5,603 bases of DNA from Verrucomicrobia bacterium UBA6354 (GTDB taxonomy: Bacteria > Verrucomicrobiota > Kiritimatiellia > RFP12 > UBA1067), in the NCBI GenBank assembly GCA_002440145.1, contig DJRS01000086.1, positions 1 through 5,603 on the forward strand, written 5' to 3'. The position numbers and the translations under genes were made by a program. The first letter of the stretch is position 1, and every line of letters begins with the position of its first letter. The notes under the pieces are model-generated. The model searched no databases. It had not been told where the DNA came from and saw only the letters and a program-made list of their open reading frames with translations. Of the stretch, positions 1 through 5,525 are shown one piece after another.

Positions 1-66
1 GAACTGCCGCGCGGCGCCAAAACCGGCATTCGGACTTTTTCCGCCGACTTCCAGATTTATGCTTGA
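1..66 (+). CDS. Possible 3' end of a plus-strand gene (partial, tentative)
   Basis: The first reading frame is open from base 1 to a TGA at 64-66 and would encode the last 21 residues of a protein ending in TFSADFQIYA. Its family cannot be recognised from so short a piece. In its favour: no convincing minus-strand gene start lies in this stretch, 13 of 21 codons end in G or C, and the stop is followed by a spacer with inverted repeats, as expected where two genes converge (ktrB-like ends at 195 on the other strand). Against it: the other two plus frames are also open here, so frame choice rests on little. It could equally be non-coding. Confidence 0.3.
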   Translation, partial: ELPRGAKTGIRTFSADFQIYA

Positions 67-85
67 TTATTGCCGAAATGACGGT

Positions 86-108
86 TTTTGCGCAATTCTC
101 GCGCAAAG
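86..108. terminator. Inverted repeat in the convergent spacer, terminator-like
   Basis: TTTGCGC at 87-93 pairs with GCGCAAA at 101-107 around a 7-base loop. It sits between the stop of the possible plus-strand gene (66) and the stop of the ktrB-like gene (195). Neither strand has a clean T-run directly after the stem, so it may simply slow or protect transcripts. Just upstream on the plus strand, CCG (73-75) and CGG (82-84) followed by five T (85-89) could form a minimal hairpin with a T-tract. The remaining bases of 67-194 show no gene that I can support. Confidence 0.3.
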
Positions 109-166
109 AGACGCCGCGCGCGCGAAACTTGACACCCAAGAACCTTCAAACATGAAGAGTCTGCGG

Positions 167-186
167 AAGAAGGTGTTCCCCTTCTT
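167..186 (-). terminator. Hairpin just after the ktrB-like stop
   Basis: On the minus strand AAGAAGG (186-180) pairs with CCTTCTT (173-167) around a 6-base loop, starting about 8 bases past the ktrB-like stop codon. The 7-bp stem is perfect, but only three of its pairs are G-C and no T-run follows, so it is at best a weak or factor-assisted terminator at the end of the pal-tat-ktrB operon. Confidence 0.3.
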
Positions 187-194
187 TGCCCAGT

Positions 195-1505
195 TCAGCC
201 CACGACCAGTTCTTCCGTCGGATAACGCACGTAGCGGCGTGTTTCCCGGTCGCCGATCATGAGGACGACCGTCAACGCGCCCAGGCGCCCGATGAACATC
301 GCCAGCATGATTATGCATTTACCCGCCGGCGAAAGGCTCGCCGTGGTGTCGCCCATGCTGAGCCCCGTCGTGGTCACGGCGGAGATGGACTCGAAAAAGA
401 GTGCCTCGTAGGGCAGGCGTGCGCCGTCAGTCAGCAAAAGCGCCGCGAAAACGAGCACGATGAAACCCGTCAGTGCCGTCATGATGACGATGGACTCCCG
501 CACGATATCCGTCGGCACCACGCGGCATGAAAGAACCGTCTCGCTGTCGCCGCGGCACATGGCCCGGATGGTGTACAGCAGGACGGCGAACGTCGTGACC
601 TTCAAGCCGCCCGCCGTGGAACCCGGCGCACCGCCGATGAACATGAGGACCTCATAGAAAAAGCGCGTCACCGGGCGCAGGGCTTCCGTCGGTGTCACGC
701 TAAGCCCGCAGGTCCGCGGCGTCACGGCCTGGAAGAAACCCACGTACAGTTTCTCCGGCAGGGAGCAGGACGCGAGCGCGCCGTGCCACTCCAACAAAAG
801 AAACGCCGCGAAGCCCGCCAGCAGAAGCCACCCGGTCACGCGCAGAACGACGCGCGTATGCAGGGACAGGCGTCCGCGCACGCCCGTCGAACGGCGCAGG
901 AACTTGAAGGTGCACAGGTTGAAGATGACCAGAAATCCAATGCCGCCCAGAATCGTCGCGAAGGAAGACGCCAGCAGCACGATGGGGTCGGTCGCGTAGA
1001 CGGCCAGGGAATCCGTAAATCGCGACAGCCCCGCGTTGCAGAAACTCATGACCGCGATGTAGGCGCTCTCGAGCGGATCCCGCACCCGCCAGTAGACAAT
1101 CGCCGCGCACACGCCCTCTATCAGAAAGGTCGAGCAGACCGCCCAGGCGACGAGCCCGCGCAAGCCCTTCACCTGTTCGACCCCGTAAGCGTTCATGAGC
1201 GAGAATTCCCGCCCCAACGAGAGGCGGCGCCCGACGGCGATCAGAAAGAAGGTTCCCAGCGTCATCAATCCGAGACCGCCGATCTGGACGAGCGCGAGAA
1301 TCGCGATCTGTCCGGCGGTCGAATAGCCGGTTCCGATGTCGACGATGCTGAGCCCCGTCACGCAAACCGCCGAGCAGGCGGTGAACAGAGAGGGCAGAAG
1401 GCGCCCCCATTTTCCAGACGCCTGCGCCCACGGCGAGGCGAGAAGGCACGTGCCAAGGGCGATCATGAAGACGAACCCCAAGGCGAAGGAAGCGCGATTC
1501 TTCAC
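195..1505 (-). CDS. ktrB: TrkH/KtrB-family potassium channel subunit
   Basis: Predicted integral inner-membrane, K+-translocating subunit of a Ktr/Trk uptake system (436 residues, normal for KtrB). All four pore-loop filter motifs of the superfamily are visible: CVTGLS (about 48-53), CNAGLS (156-161), RTCGLS (264-269) and TTTGLS (378-383), so the filter glycines are intact. The segment GGAPGSTAGGLK (about 292-303) is the family's gating-loop signature after the third pore loop. The chosen start is the GTG at 1505, which overlaps the tatC stop as GTGA, a coupling typical of co-translated genes. A GTG 39 bp upstream (1544) would give 449 residues and a 43-bp overlap. The cytosolic RCK/NAD-binding partner (KtrA/TrkA) is not in the window. 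Last gene of the pal-tat run. KtrB versus TrkH-type assignment rests on length and motifs only. Confidence 0.9.
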   Translation of the reverse strand: MKNRASFALGFVFMIALGTCLLASPWAQASGKWGRLLPSLFTACSAVCVTGLSIVDIGTGYSTAGQIAILALVQIGGLGLMTLGTFFLIAVGRRLSLGREFSLMNAYGVEQVKGLRGLVAWAVCSTFLIEGVCAAIVYWRVRDPLESAYIAVMSFCNAGLSRFTDSLAVYATDPIVLLASSFATILGGIGFLVIFNLCTFKFLRRSTGVRGRLSLHTRVVLRVTGWLLLAGFAAFLLLEWHGALASCSLPEKLYVGFFQAVTPRTCGLSVTPTEALRPVTRFFYEVLMFIGGAPGSTAGGLKVTTFAVLLYTIRAMCRGDSETVLSCRVVPTDIVRESIVIMTALTGFIVLVFAALLLTDGARLPYEALFFESISAVTTTGLSMGDTTASLSPAGKCIIMLAMFIGRLGALTVVLMIGDRETRRYVRYPTEELVVG

Positions 1506-2269
1506 GGTTCTTCGCGCCTGAAGGTGGCGCGCTCTTTCAGCCACACCGCCCAGACGGAAAGCTCGTACAATAGGCAGAGCGGCAGAGCCATGATCAACTG
1601 GCTCATGGGATCGGGCGGCGTCAGGAACATCGCCACCACGAAAGCCAGCACGATGGCCACGCGGCGTTTGGCGCGCAACCCGGCGCTCGTCACCACGCCA
1701 AACCAGCCCAGGATGAAAAGTATGAGCGGCAGCTGGAAGACGAGCCCGAAGGCGATGATCGTCTTGAGCACGATCGAAACATAGCCTTCGATGCGGATGG
1801 TCTCGACGGGCAGACCCACCCAGGCGTTGATCTGCTGGAAGGCCGAAACGACAAGCGGCAACGTCTTCGCGTAGGCGAGCCCCACGCCGCCGATGAAAAG
1901 TGCGGTGCCGACGACGAGAAGGGAAAGGAGGATGAACTTCTCGCGCTTGGTCAGGGCAGGGAAGACAAACCTCAAAAGCGCGTACACGAGGAACGGGAAA
2001 CTGAGCGCCGTGCCACCCCAGAGCGCGATGCCCATCGCGGTCGAAAAGCCGCTCGTAAGATCCAGCCCCTGCAACAGGTTCACGTTCTCCGCCGCGGGAC
2101 TCTTGAGCCAGGTCAGGATCTGCGGAGAGAACACGGCCGCCACAATCACGCAGACCGTCCAGGCGACAGCCCCGAAGACGACCATGTCGCGCAAGGCGAG
2201 CAGGTGCTCCAGAAGCGGGCGCGGCGGATCGTTTCGCGCGTCAGGATTGCTGAGGAGTGTCAGTGCCAT
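1502..2269 (-). CDS. tatC: Sec-independent protein translocase subunit TatC
   Basis: Multi-spanning inner-membrane core of the twin-arginine translocase; with TatB it recognises RR signal peptides of folded proteins. The 255-residue product matches TatC length. Visible signatures: HLLALR (22-27) at the N-terminus, FPALTKREK (103-111) in the first cytoplasmic loop, whose E110 aligns with the signal-peptide-binding Glu103 of E. coli, FGLVFQLPL (174-182) and FLTPPD (215-220). Six hydrophobic segments are apparent. Two usually acidic positions differ: the N-terminal HLxELR glutamate (E. coli Glu15) is Ala25, and the transmembrane glutamate (E. coli Glu170) is Gln179. The start is the ATG at 2269 with GGAG ten bases upstream; the frame stays open upstream, but the extra residues are Arg/Pro-rich antisense-like sequence. 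It overlaps tatB by 29 bp and ktrB by 4 bp, so translation is probably coupled. Confidence 0.93.
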   Translation of the reverse strand: MALTLLSNPDARNDPPRPLLEHLLALRDMVVFGAVAWTVCVIVAAVFSPQILTWLKSPAAENVNLLQGLDLTSGFSTAMGIALWGGTALSFPFLVYALLRFVFPALTKREKFILLSLLVVGTALFIGGVGLAYAKTLPLVVSAFQQINAWVGLPVETIRIEGYVSIVLKTIIAFGLVFQLPLILFILGWFGVVTSAGLRAKRRVAIVLAFVVAMFLTPPDPMSQLIMALPLCLLYELSVWAVWLKERATFRREEP

Positions 2270-2663
2270 GGGCCGGGAGCTCCGTGGGGGTGGGTTGCGC
2301 CGCCGGAGAGGCGTCCGCCCGCATGCTTGCCGTTTGGGCGGGAGGCTGGGTGGACGCGGCTGGCACGGGTTCGGGCGGATACCCCGCCTCGCCGGCGGAC
2401 CATTGCGCGTCCGCCTCCGCAATGCTCTTCTGGATGTCGCTTGCCGTCCTGTCGAGATCGTTCACCGCCTGGCCGAACCCGGAGTCCATGTCCAGCAGCT
2501 GGCGCTTGAACGTCTCCGCCGCGCGGCGGAACTTCGCGTAGTACTGGCCGAACTTGCGCGCGGTCTCCGGCAGGCGTTTGGGGCCCACAACGACCAGAAT
2601 GACGGCGAGCAAAACCACCCACTCGCCGAAACCCACGCTGTCAAAGAGGAAGGCAAGCACCAT
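2241..2663 (-). CDS. tatB: Twin-arginine translocase TatA/TatB-family protein, TatB-like
   Basis: Single-span Tat component of 140 residues. Order: short N-terminus with GFGE (11-14), one transmembrane helix (about 12-26), the hinge GPKRLP (27-32), an amphipathic basic helix (about 33-60), a second charged helix (about 64-90), then a Pro/Ala/Thr-rich, probably disordered tail. The membrane-entry glutamate E14 and the GPxRLP hinge point to TatB; TatA usually has Gln and FGxKKLP. TatB forms the receptor complex with TatC, which is the next gene. No separate TatA is in the window, so either it lies elsewhere or this protein serves both roles. The ATG at 2663 is 10 bp after the pal stop and has only a weak upstream AAGAAG, suggesting coupling to pal translation. 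The alternative annotation is generic TatA/E. Confidence 0.85.
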   Translation of the reverse strand: MVLAFLFDSVGFGEWVVLLAVILVVVGPKRLPETARKFGQYYAKFRRAAETFKRQLLDMDSGFGQAVNDLDRTASDIQKSIAEADAQWSAGEAGYPPEPVPAASTQPPAQTASMRADASPAAQPTPTELPAHGTDTPQQS

Positions 2664-2673
2664 GCGGACGGTC

Positions 2674-3231
2674 TTACTTCTTGTAGATCAGGAATTCGTC
2701 GCGGCGGTTCTGCGACCACACCGCTTCGCCCGTGCCTTCGACGGCCGGATTCTCTTCGCCGCGGCTGACGGTCTTGACGCGCGATTCGGCGATGTCGTTC
2801 TGCAGGAGGTAGTTCTTCGCGATCAGCGCGCGGTTTTCGCCAAGCGAGACGTTGTACTCGGTCGAGCCGCGCTCGTCGCAGTTCCCCTCGATCGTGACCA
2901 CGCGGCCGGGATTGTCCTGCAGGTGCTTGGCGACCGCCTCGATCTTTCCGAGTTCGGAAGGCTGGATCGCCGTCGCGTCGAACGCGAAATAGACCGGCGC
3001 GAACTCGACGTCCGTGCAACGCGTGTAGCCGAGGCCCTCCCAGCTCTTGCCGTTGCCCGCCGCGGCGATGTCTTCCAGGCTCCCGGATTCCGCCGCCAAA
3101 TCGTCTACGCCGCCGTTGTTCGCGGCCGCGTCGCCCGAACTATTCGCACCCTTGGCGGCCTTGTCATAGCGGCATCCCGTCGCAATGGCGGAAAAGACCG
3201 CGCATGTCATGATAATCGTCGAAACTTTCAT
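2674..3231 (-). CDS. pal: Peptidoglycan-associated lipoprotein Pal (OmpA-like domain)
   Basis: Outer-membrane lipoprotein (185 residues) that binds peptidoglycan and, in the Tol-Pal system, ties the outer membrane to the wall and helps invagination at division. A signal peptide with Lys2 and a hydrophobic core leads to a lipobox-like IATGC ending at Cys20; Ala at -3 instead of Leu makes it non-canonical. Residues about 21-65 form an Ala/Gly/Asn-rich linker. The OmpA-like domain follows (about 75-183): VYFAFD, VTIEGNCDERGSTEYN, LGENRA and WSQNRRDEF. The Asp of CDERG and the Arg of ENRA are the expected diaminopimelate-contacting pair. Asn replaces the usual His in GHCDERG. The ATG is preceded by AAGGAG with 5-base spacing (3242-3237) and a strong promoter. 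First gene of a run with tatB, tatC and the ktrB-like gene; tolA, tolB, tolQ and tolR are not in the window. Confidence 0.9.
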   Translation of the reverse strand: MKVSTIIMTCAVFSAIATGCRYDKAAKGANSSGDAAANNGGVDDLAAESGSLEDIAAAGNGKSWEGLGYTRCTDVEFAPVYFAFDATAIQPSELGKIEAVAKHLQDNPGRVVTIEGNCDERGSTEYNVSLGENRALIAKNYLLQNDIAESRVKTVSRGEENPAVEGTGEAVWSQNRRDEFLIYKK

Positions 3232-3263
3232 CGCTGCTCCTTCTTGTTAGATTAGATGCTCAT

Positions 3264-3292
3264 ATAATACAACATTTTGCGTTCAAAATCAA
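3264..3292 (-). promoter_or_regulatory. Sigma70-like promoter of the pal-tatB-tatC-ktrB operon
   Basis: On the minus strand the -35 TTGATT (3292-3287) and the -10 TATTAT (3269-3264) are separated by exactly 17 bases, in an A/T-rich island within GC-rich DNA. Transcription would start near 3257, giving a leader of about 26 bases that contains the AAGGAG ribosome binding site of pal. The later genes have little or no intergenic space, so this is probably the main promoter for all four. Confidence 0.75.
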
Positions 3293-3294
3293 GA

Positions 3295-3312
3295 GCAAAT
3301 ATCGCTATTTGC
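3295..3312 (-). terminator. Hairpin spanning the rsgA stop codon, possible weak terminator
   Basis: GCAAATA (3295-3301) and TATTTGC (3306-3312) form a perfect 7-bp stem with a 4-base loop. On the minus strand it overlaps the rsgA TAG and is followed by TCTTGATTTT. The stem is A/T-rich, so termination would be weak. The -35 box of the pal promoter begins only two bases past the stem. Confidence 0.4.
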
Positions 3313-4192
3313 GCCGGCGGTGCGTGGATTCGCCGCGCGCAAGGCGCATTTCACGCTCGCCGACGAGCCCGATTTCGCGGATTCCGGGCGTGTCCAGCAC
3401 GAGCGCACCCGAGGGCAGGAGCGCCAGTTCGCGGCTCGTCGTCGTATGCCGGCCCTTGCCGCTCCACTCCTGGACCTCGCCCGTAGCCGCCCATTTCTCC
3501 CCCGCGAGCGTGTTCAGAAGCGTGGATTTCCCCACCCCCGAGCTCCCGACGAACGCCAGGGTCTGCCCGGGCTGTTCGAGCGCGCGGATGGCCGCCAGCC
3601 CCTCTCCCGTAAGGCAGGAAATCTCGAAATAGGCGGCGCGATCCCCGATCGTCTCGCGCAAATCGGCGATGAGCGGCGCATCTTCCGGCTGGCGCAGGTC
3701 CGTCTTCGTCAGCACGACCGCGACGCGCGCCGCGCCGACGTCCGCCGCCAGCTCCAGATAGCGCGCCACGCGCGGCACGGAGAAATTCTCGTTGAGCGAC
3801 ATCATGATGAACAGCCAGTCGAAGTTCACCGCGAGCGTTTGCGCCTTTCGCCGCGCCGTCGGATCGCGCCGCTCGAACTTGGAGAAACGCGGCAGAAGTT
3901 CCGTTATCAGGCTGTCCCCCTGCGCGTTGTAGGCGAACCGCACGAAATCCCCCGTCATCGGACGGACGGGCGCCGTCTCGCCGCGCACGCCCGCCTCGAG
4001 AGACGTGCCGCGCCCGATCACGCGCGCTTTGGTCGCCTTGCCTGCGAACACGCTTTTCTTCGCCCGCGCAAGGATTTCGCCGTCCGCTTCGTTGCACACG
4101 AGATGGTAGTAGTCGCCATGCGCACTCACGACCCGTCCGAGTCCCGGCTCCACCGGACCCCGCCAGCCAAACGCTTCCAGCCGCGTTTTCAT
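3305..4192 (-). CDS. rsgA: RsgA-type circularly permuted GTPase lacking the zinc-binding C-terminus
   Basis: GTPase that in known members assists late 30S ribosomal subunit maturation. Numbered from the chosen ATG (4192), an N-terminal OB-fold-like region (about 14-105) is followed by the GTPase motifs in permuted order: G4 TKTD (162-165), G5 ISC (191-193), G1 GSSGVGKST (216-224), the family hallmark GKGRHTT (245-251) and G3 DTPG (267-270). The protein then stops after 25 more residues, rich in Arg and Glu, at 295. Typical RsgA continues with a Cys/His zinc-binding domain (CxxxxCxH...C) of roughly 60 residues, which is absent; no frame between here and the pal promoter offers such a pattern. 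I prefer ATG 4192 over the upstream in-frame start at 4261, because the latter would read through the upstream intrinsic terminator and the conserved part begins at about MKTRLEAFGW. An AGGCGG sequence lies just upstream. Confidence 0.88.
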   Translation of the reverse strand: MKTRLEAFGWRGPVEPGLGRVVSAHGDYYHLVCNEADGEILARAKKSVFAGKATKARVIGRGTSLEAGVRGETAPVRPMTGDFVRFAYNAQGDSLITELLPRFSKFERRDPTARRKAQTLAVNFDWLFIMMSLNENFSVPRVARYLELAADVGAARVAVVLTKTDLRQPEDAPLIADLRETIGDRAAYFEISCLTGEGLAAIRALEQPGQTLAFVGSSGVGKSTLLNTLAGEKWAATGEVQEWSGKGRHTTTSRELALLPSGALVLDTPGIREIGLVGEREMRLARGESTHRRRK

Positions 4193-4201
4193 TCCGCCTG
4201 T

Positions 4202-4233
4202 CCCAAAAAGGAAGGCACGGTCCAAACCGTGCC
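4202..4233 (-). terminator. Intrinsic terminator after the RRM protein gene
   Basis: On the minus strand GGCACGGT (4233-4226) pairs with ACCGTGCC (4221-4214) around a TTGG tetraloop: a perfect, GC-rich 8-bp stem followed by TTCCTTTTT (4213-4205). This is a good rho-independent terminator, 43 bases past the RRM gene stop. It ends about 12 bases before the rsgA start codon, so rsgA is either expressed by read-through or from a promoter I cannot see. Confidence 0.75.
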
Positions 4234-4276
4234 CGTCCATTTGTCTTACGCGCGGACGCATCCGCCGCGCTTGCGC

Positions 4277-4648
4277 TTACCAGCGCGTCTCGCGGCGCGG
4301 AGCACGCTCGCCGCGCTCGCCACCCCGGAAACCGCCGCGACCGCCGCCGCGCGAACCCCGGAAACCGCCGCGATCGCCGCCGCGGAAACCGCCGCGATCT
4401 TCATGCGGACGTGGCTGGGACTCGTTCACGCGCACTGTGCGCCCGTCGAGTTCCTTGCCGTTCATGGCGTCGATTGCCGCCTGGGCCTGCGCCGCGTCGG
4501 GCATCGTCACGAAGCCGAAGCCTTTGCTGCGGTTCGTCATGCGATCGGTCACCACACGGGCGGCGGTAACTTCGCCGAACTGCGCGAACGCACTTTTCAA
4601 ACCCTCGTCAGTCGTCGCGTACGCGAGGTTACCAACATAGATTTCCAT
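4277..4648 (-). CDS. RRM-domain RNA-binding protein with RGG-rich tail
   Basis: Small (123 residues) single-stranded-RNA-binding protein of the bacterial glycine-rich RRM type. One RRM covers about residues 2-76: RNP2 is IYVGNL (3-8) and RNP1 is KGFGFVTM (42-49), with the aromatic residues needed for base stacking present (Y4, F44, F46). The tail (about 84-113) is a run of RGG/RGGFRG units, ending in basic residues and Trp123. Bacterial relatives are often abundant and cold-responsive, and are thought to act as RNA chaperones; the exact role here is inferred. The ATG at 4648 has AAGGA ten bases upstream (4663-4659), a strong promoter further up and a leader of about 62 bases. It is monocistronic by its own terminator and divergent from the nuclease-like gene. 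Confidence 0.9.
   Translation of the reverse strand: MEIYVGNLAYATTDEGLKSAFAQFGEVTAARVVTDRMTNRSKGFGFVTMPDAAQAQAAIDAMNGKELDGRTVRVNESQPRPHEDRGGFRGGDRGGFRGSRGGGRGGFRGGERGERAPRRETRW
4326..4397. repeat. In-frame 15-bp repeats encoding the RGG tail
   Basis: CGGAAACCGCCGCGA occurs at 4326-4340, 4359-4373 and 4383-4397. The offsets (33 and 24 bp) are multiples of three, so each copy encodes the same (D/S)RGGFR-type unit on the minus strand. This looks like a small coding repeat able to expand or contract without a frameshift. Confidence 0.8.
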
Positions 4649-4717
4649 CTTACTTTATTCCTTATTGTTCCAACTCCGGAAGACAAACACCGCGCCTCTC
4701 AACCGAAGTTATGGAGT

Positions 4718-4746
4718 ATTTTACCAATTTATGCGCTCCGCGTCAA
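4718..4746 (-). promoter_or_regulatory. Strong sigma70-like promoter of the RRM protein gene
   Basis: On the minus strand the -35 TTGACG (4746-4741) and the -10 TAAAAT (4723-4718) are 17 bases apart, each one mismatch from consensus. The predicted start near 4711 gives a 5' leader of about 62 bases before the ATG at 4648. The leader contains the AAGGA ribosome binding site; I see no strong hairpin in it. Confidence 0.8.
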
Positions 4747-4813
4747 TGGGCTTTTGTCGTTTTGGATGAATTTTCTGCCAATTACCCCGTCAAAAGGCAA
4801 ATGTAAGGCTTCT

Positions 4814-4843
4814 TTGCGGTCGCATTCGGACGAATCTTGGATA
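4814..4843 (+). promoter_or_regulatory. Weak candidate promoter with internal dyad, nuclease-like gene
   Basis: TTGCGG (4814-4819) and TGGATA (4838-4843) are 18 bases apart on the plus strand and could be a poor -35/-10 pair about 40 bases before the ATG at 4884. Between them lies the dyad ATTCG-GA-CGAAT (4824-4835), placed where a repressor could block RNA polymerase. Both readings are tentative. The rest of the 235-bp divergent spacer (4649-4883) holds only the RRM gene promoter and leader. Confidence 0.25.
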
Positions 4844-4883
4844 AGAACAGGAATGGCGAACCGAGGTCCCCTCAAAACGGGCT

Positions 4884-5525
4884 ATGCCATCCACGCCGTC
4901 TGCAAACCTCGAGGACGTCTCCCGCGAAGACGCCGTCGCCCTCGGCGTCATAAAGGAAGACTACTCCCCGCCCCCGCCCCCCCCCCTCAAGGACTTCAAC
5001 GACGACCTCGAAGCCAGCCTGACCTTCAAAAACGACGAAGAATGGCAGAGCTTGAAGCGCATGTTCGGCGACCAGATCCGCCAGAAAGACGGCAAAATCG
5101 CCTGGCGAAACGACCTCATCCGCGAAGCCTTCACCGCAAACAAGCCTTTTGCGATCCGCCTGGGCGAAGCGACCCCGAACCTCCTCGCCAAACTCCCGCC
5201 CTCCGTCCCCAAGGATCTCTGCGCCGGCAAACCCCTCACTATAACCCAAAACTGGCTTGATCGTAAGCGAAAGGACGGAACCGACCACCGCGCCCATTTT
5301 CAGCCCCTTGAAACGCATCCAAACGACGTCCCGCTGACGCTTGAAGACCTCGAGCTTCTGCCTGAAATCTGGCGAAATCCCGATAAAGTCGAGAAAACGG
5401 GGTGGTCGCGCCTTATGCTCTCTATGAAATCGCCTAATGGCGGCGTTTATAAGGCCGTGGTCGATTATGAGAAGAATCTTGACCTCAAGACGCTCTATAA
5501 AGAAGGTGTAAAAAATGACTTGTGA
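4884..5525 (+). CDS. Putative phage-type BECR-fold nuclease (PBECR-like) protein, mosaic
   Basis: A 213-residue soluble protein with no signal peptide. Residues 1-86 are unrecognised: an acidic N-terminus, a proline run (29-34) acting as a linker, and a charged stretch around FKNDEEWQSLKRMFGDQ (48-64). From about 87 the pattern resembles phage-associated Barnase/EndoU/ColicinE5-D/RelE-like nucleases, found at the ends of MuF-type and other phage or polymorphic-toxin proteins: HRAH (135-138), LTLEDLELLPEIWRNPDKV (151-169), a strand pair SRLMLSMK and GVYKAVVDY, and a closing LKTLYK (201-206). The histidines and the end motif are the likely active-site elements; this is inference from remembered family patterns. 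Codons 1-118 end in G/C in about 82% of cases, codons 119-213 in about 56%, unlike the neighbouring genes. The ATG has no good ribosome binding site (GAGG lies 17 bases upstream), and an in-frame TAA at 4842 limits extension. It may be a fragment of a larger phage protein. Confidence 0.6.
   Translation: MPSTPSANLEDVSREDAVALGVIKEDYSPPPPPPLKDFNDDLEASLTFKNDEEWQSLKRMFGDQIRQKDGKIAWRNDLIREAFTANKPFAIRLGEATPNLLAKLPPSVPKDLCAGKPLTITQNWLDRKRKDGTDHRAHFQPLETHPNDVPLTLEDLELLPEIWRNPDKVEKTGWSRLMLSMKSPNGGVYKAVVDYEKNLDLKTLYKEGVKNDL

Noticed and set aside
783..1784. 333-codon plus-strand frame
   Set aside because: It is antisense to ktrB and tatC, whose motifs are unambiguous. Its Arg/Gln/Ala-rich product has no recognisable features.
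2270..2422. 51-residue N-terminal extension of TatC
   Set aside because: It is Arg/Pro-rich, lies wholly inside tatB and is unlike any TatC N-terminus. ATG 2269 has a ribosome binding site and gives normal length.
4193..4261. Longer rsgA start at 4261
   Set aside because: It would translate the intrinsic terminator of the upstream gene, and the extra 23 residues show no family similarity.
3320..5260. 646-codon open frame on the plus strand
   Set aside because: It runs antisense through rsgA and the RRM gene, is extremely Arg/Pro/Ala-rich and crosses two strong promoters. It is a by-product of GC-rich codon use in the real genes.
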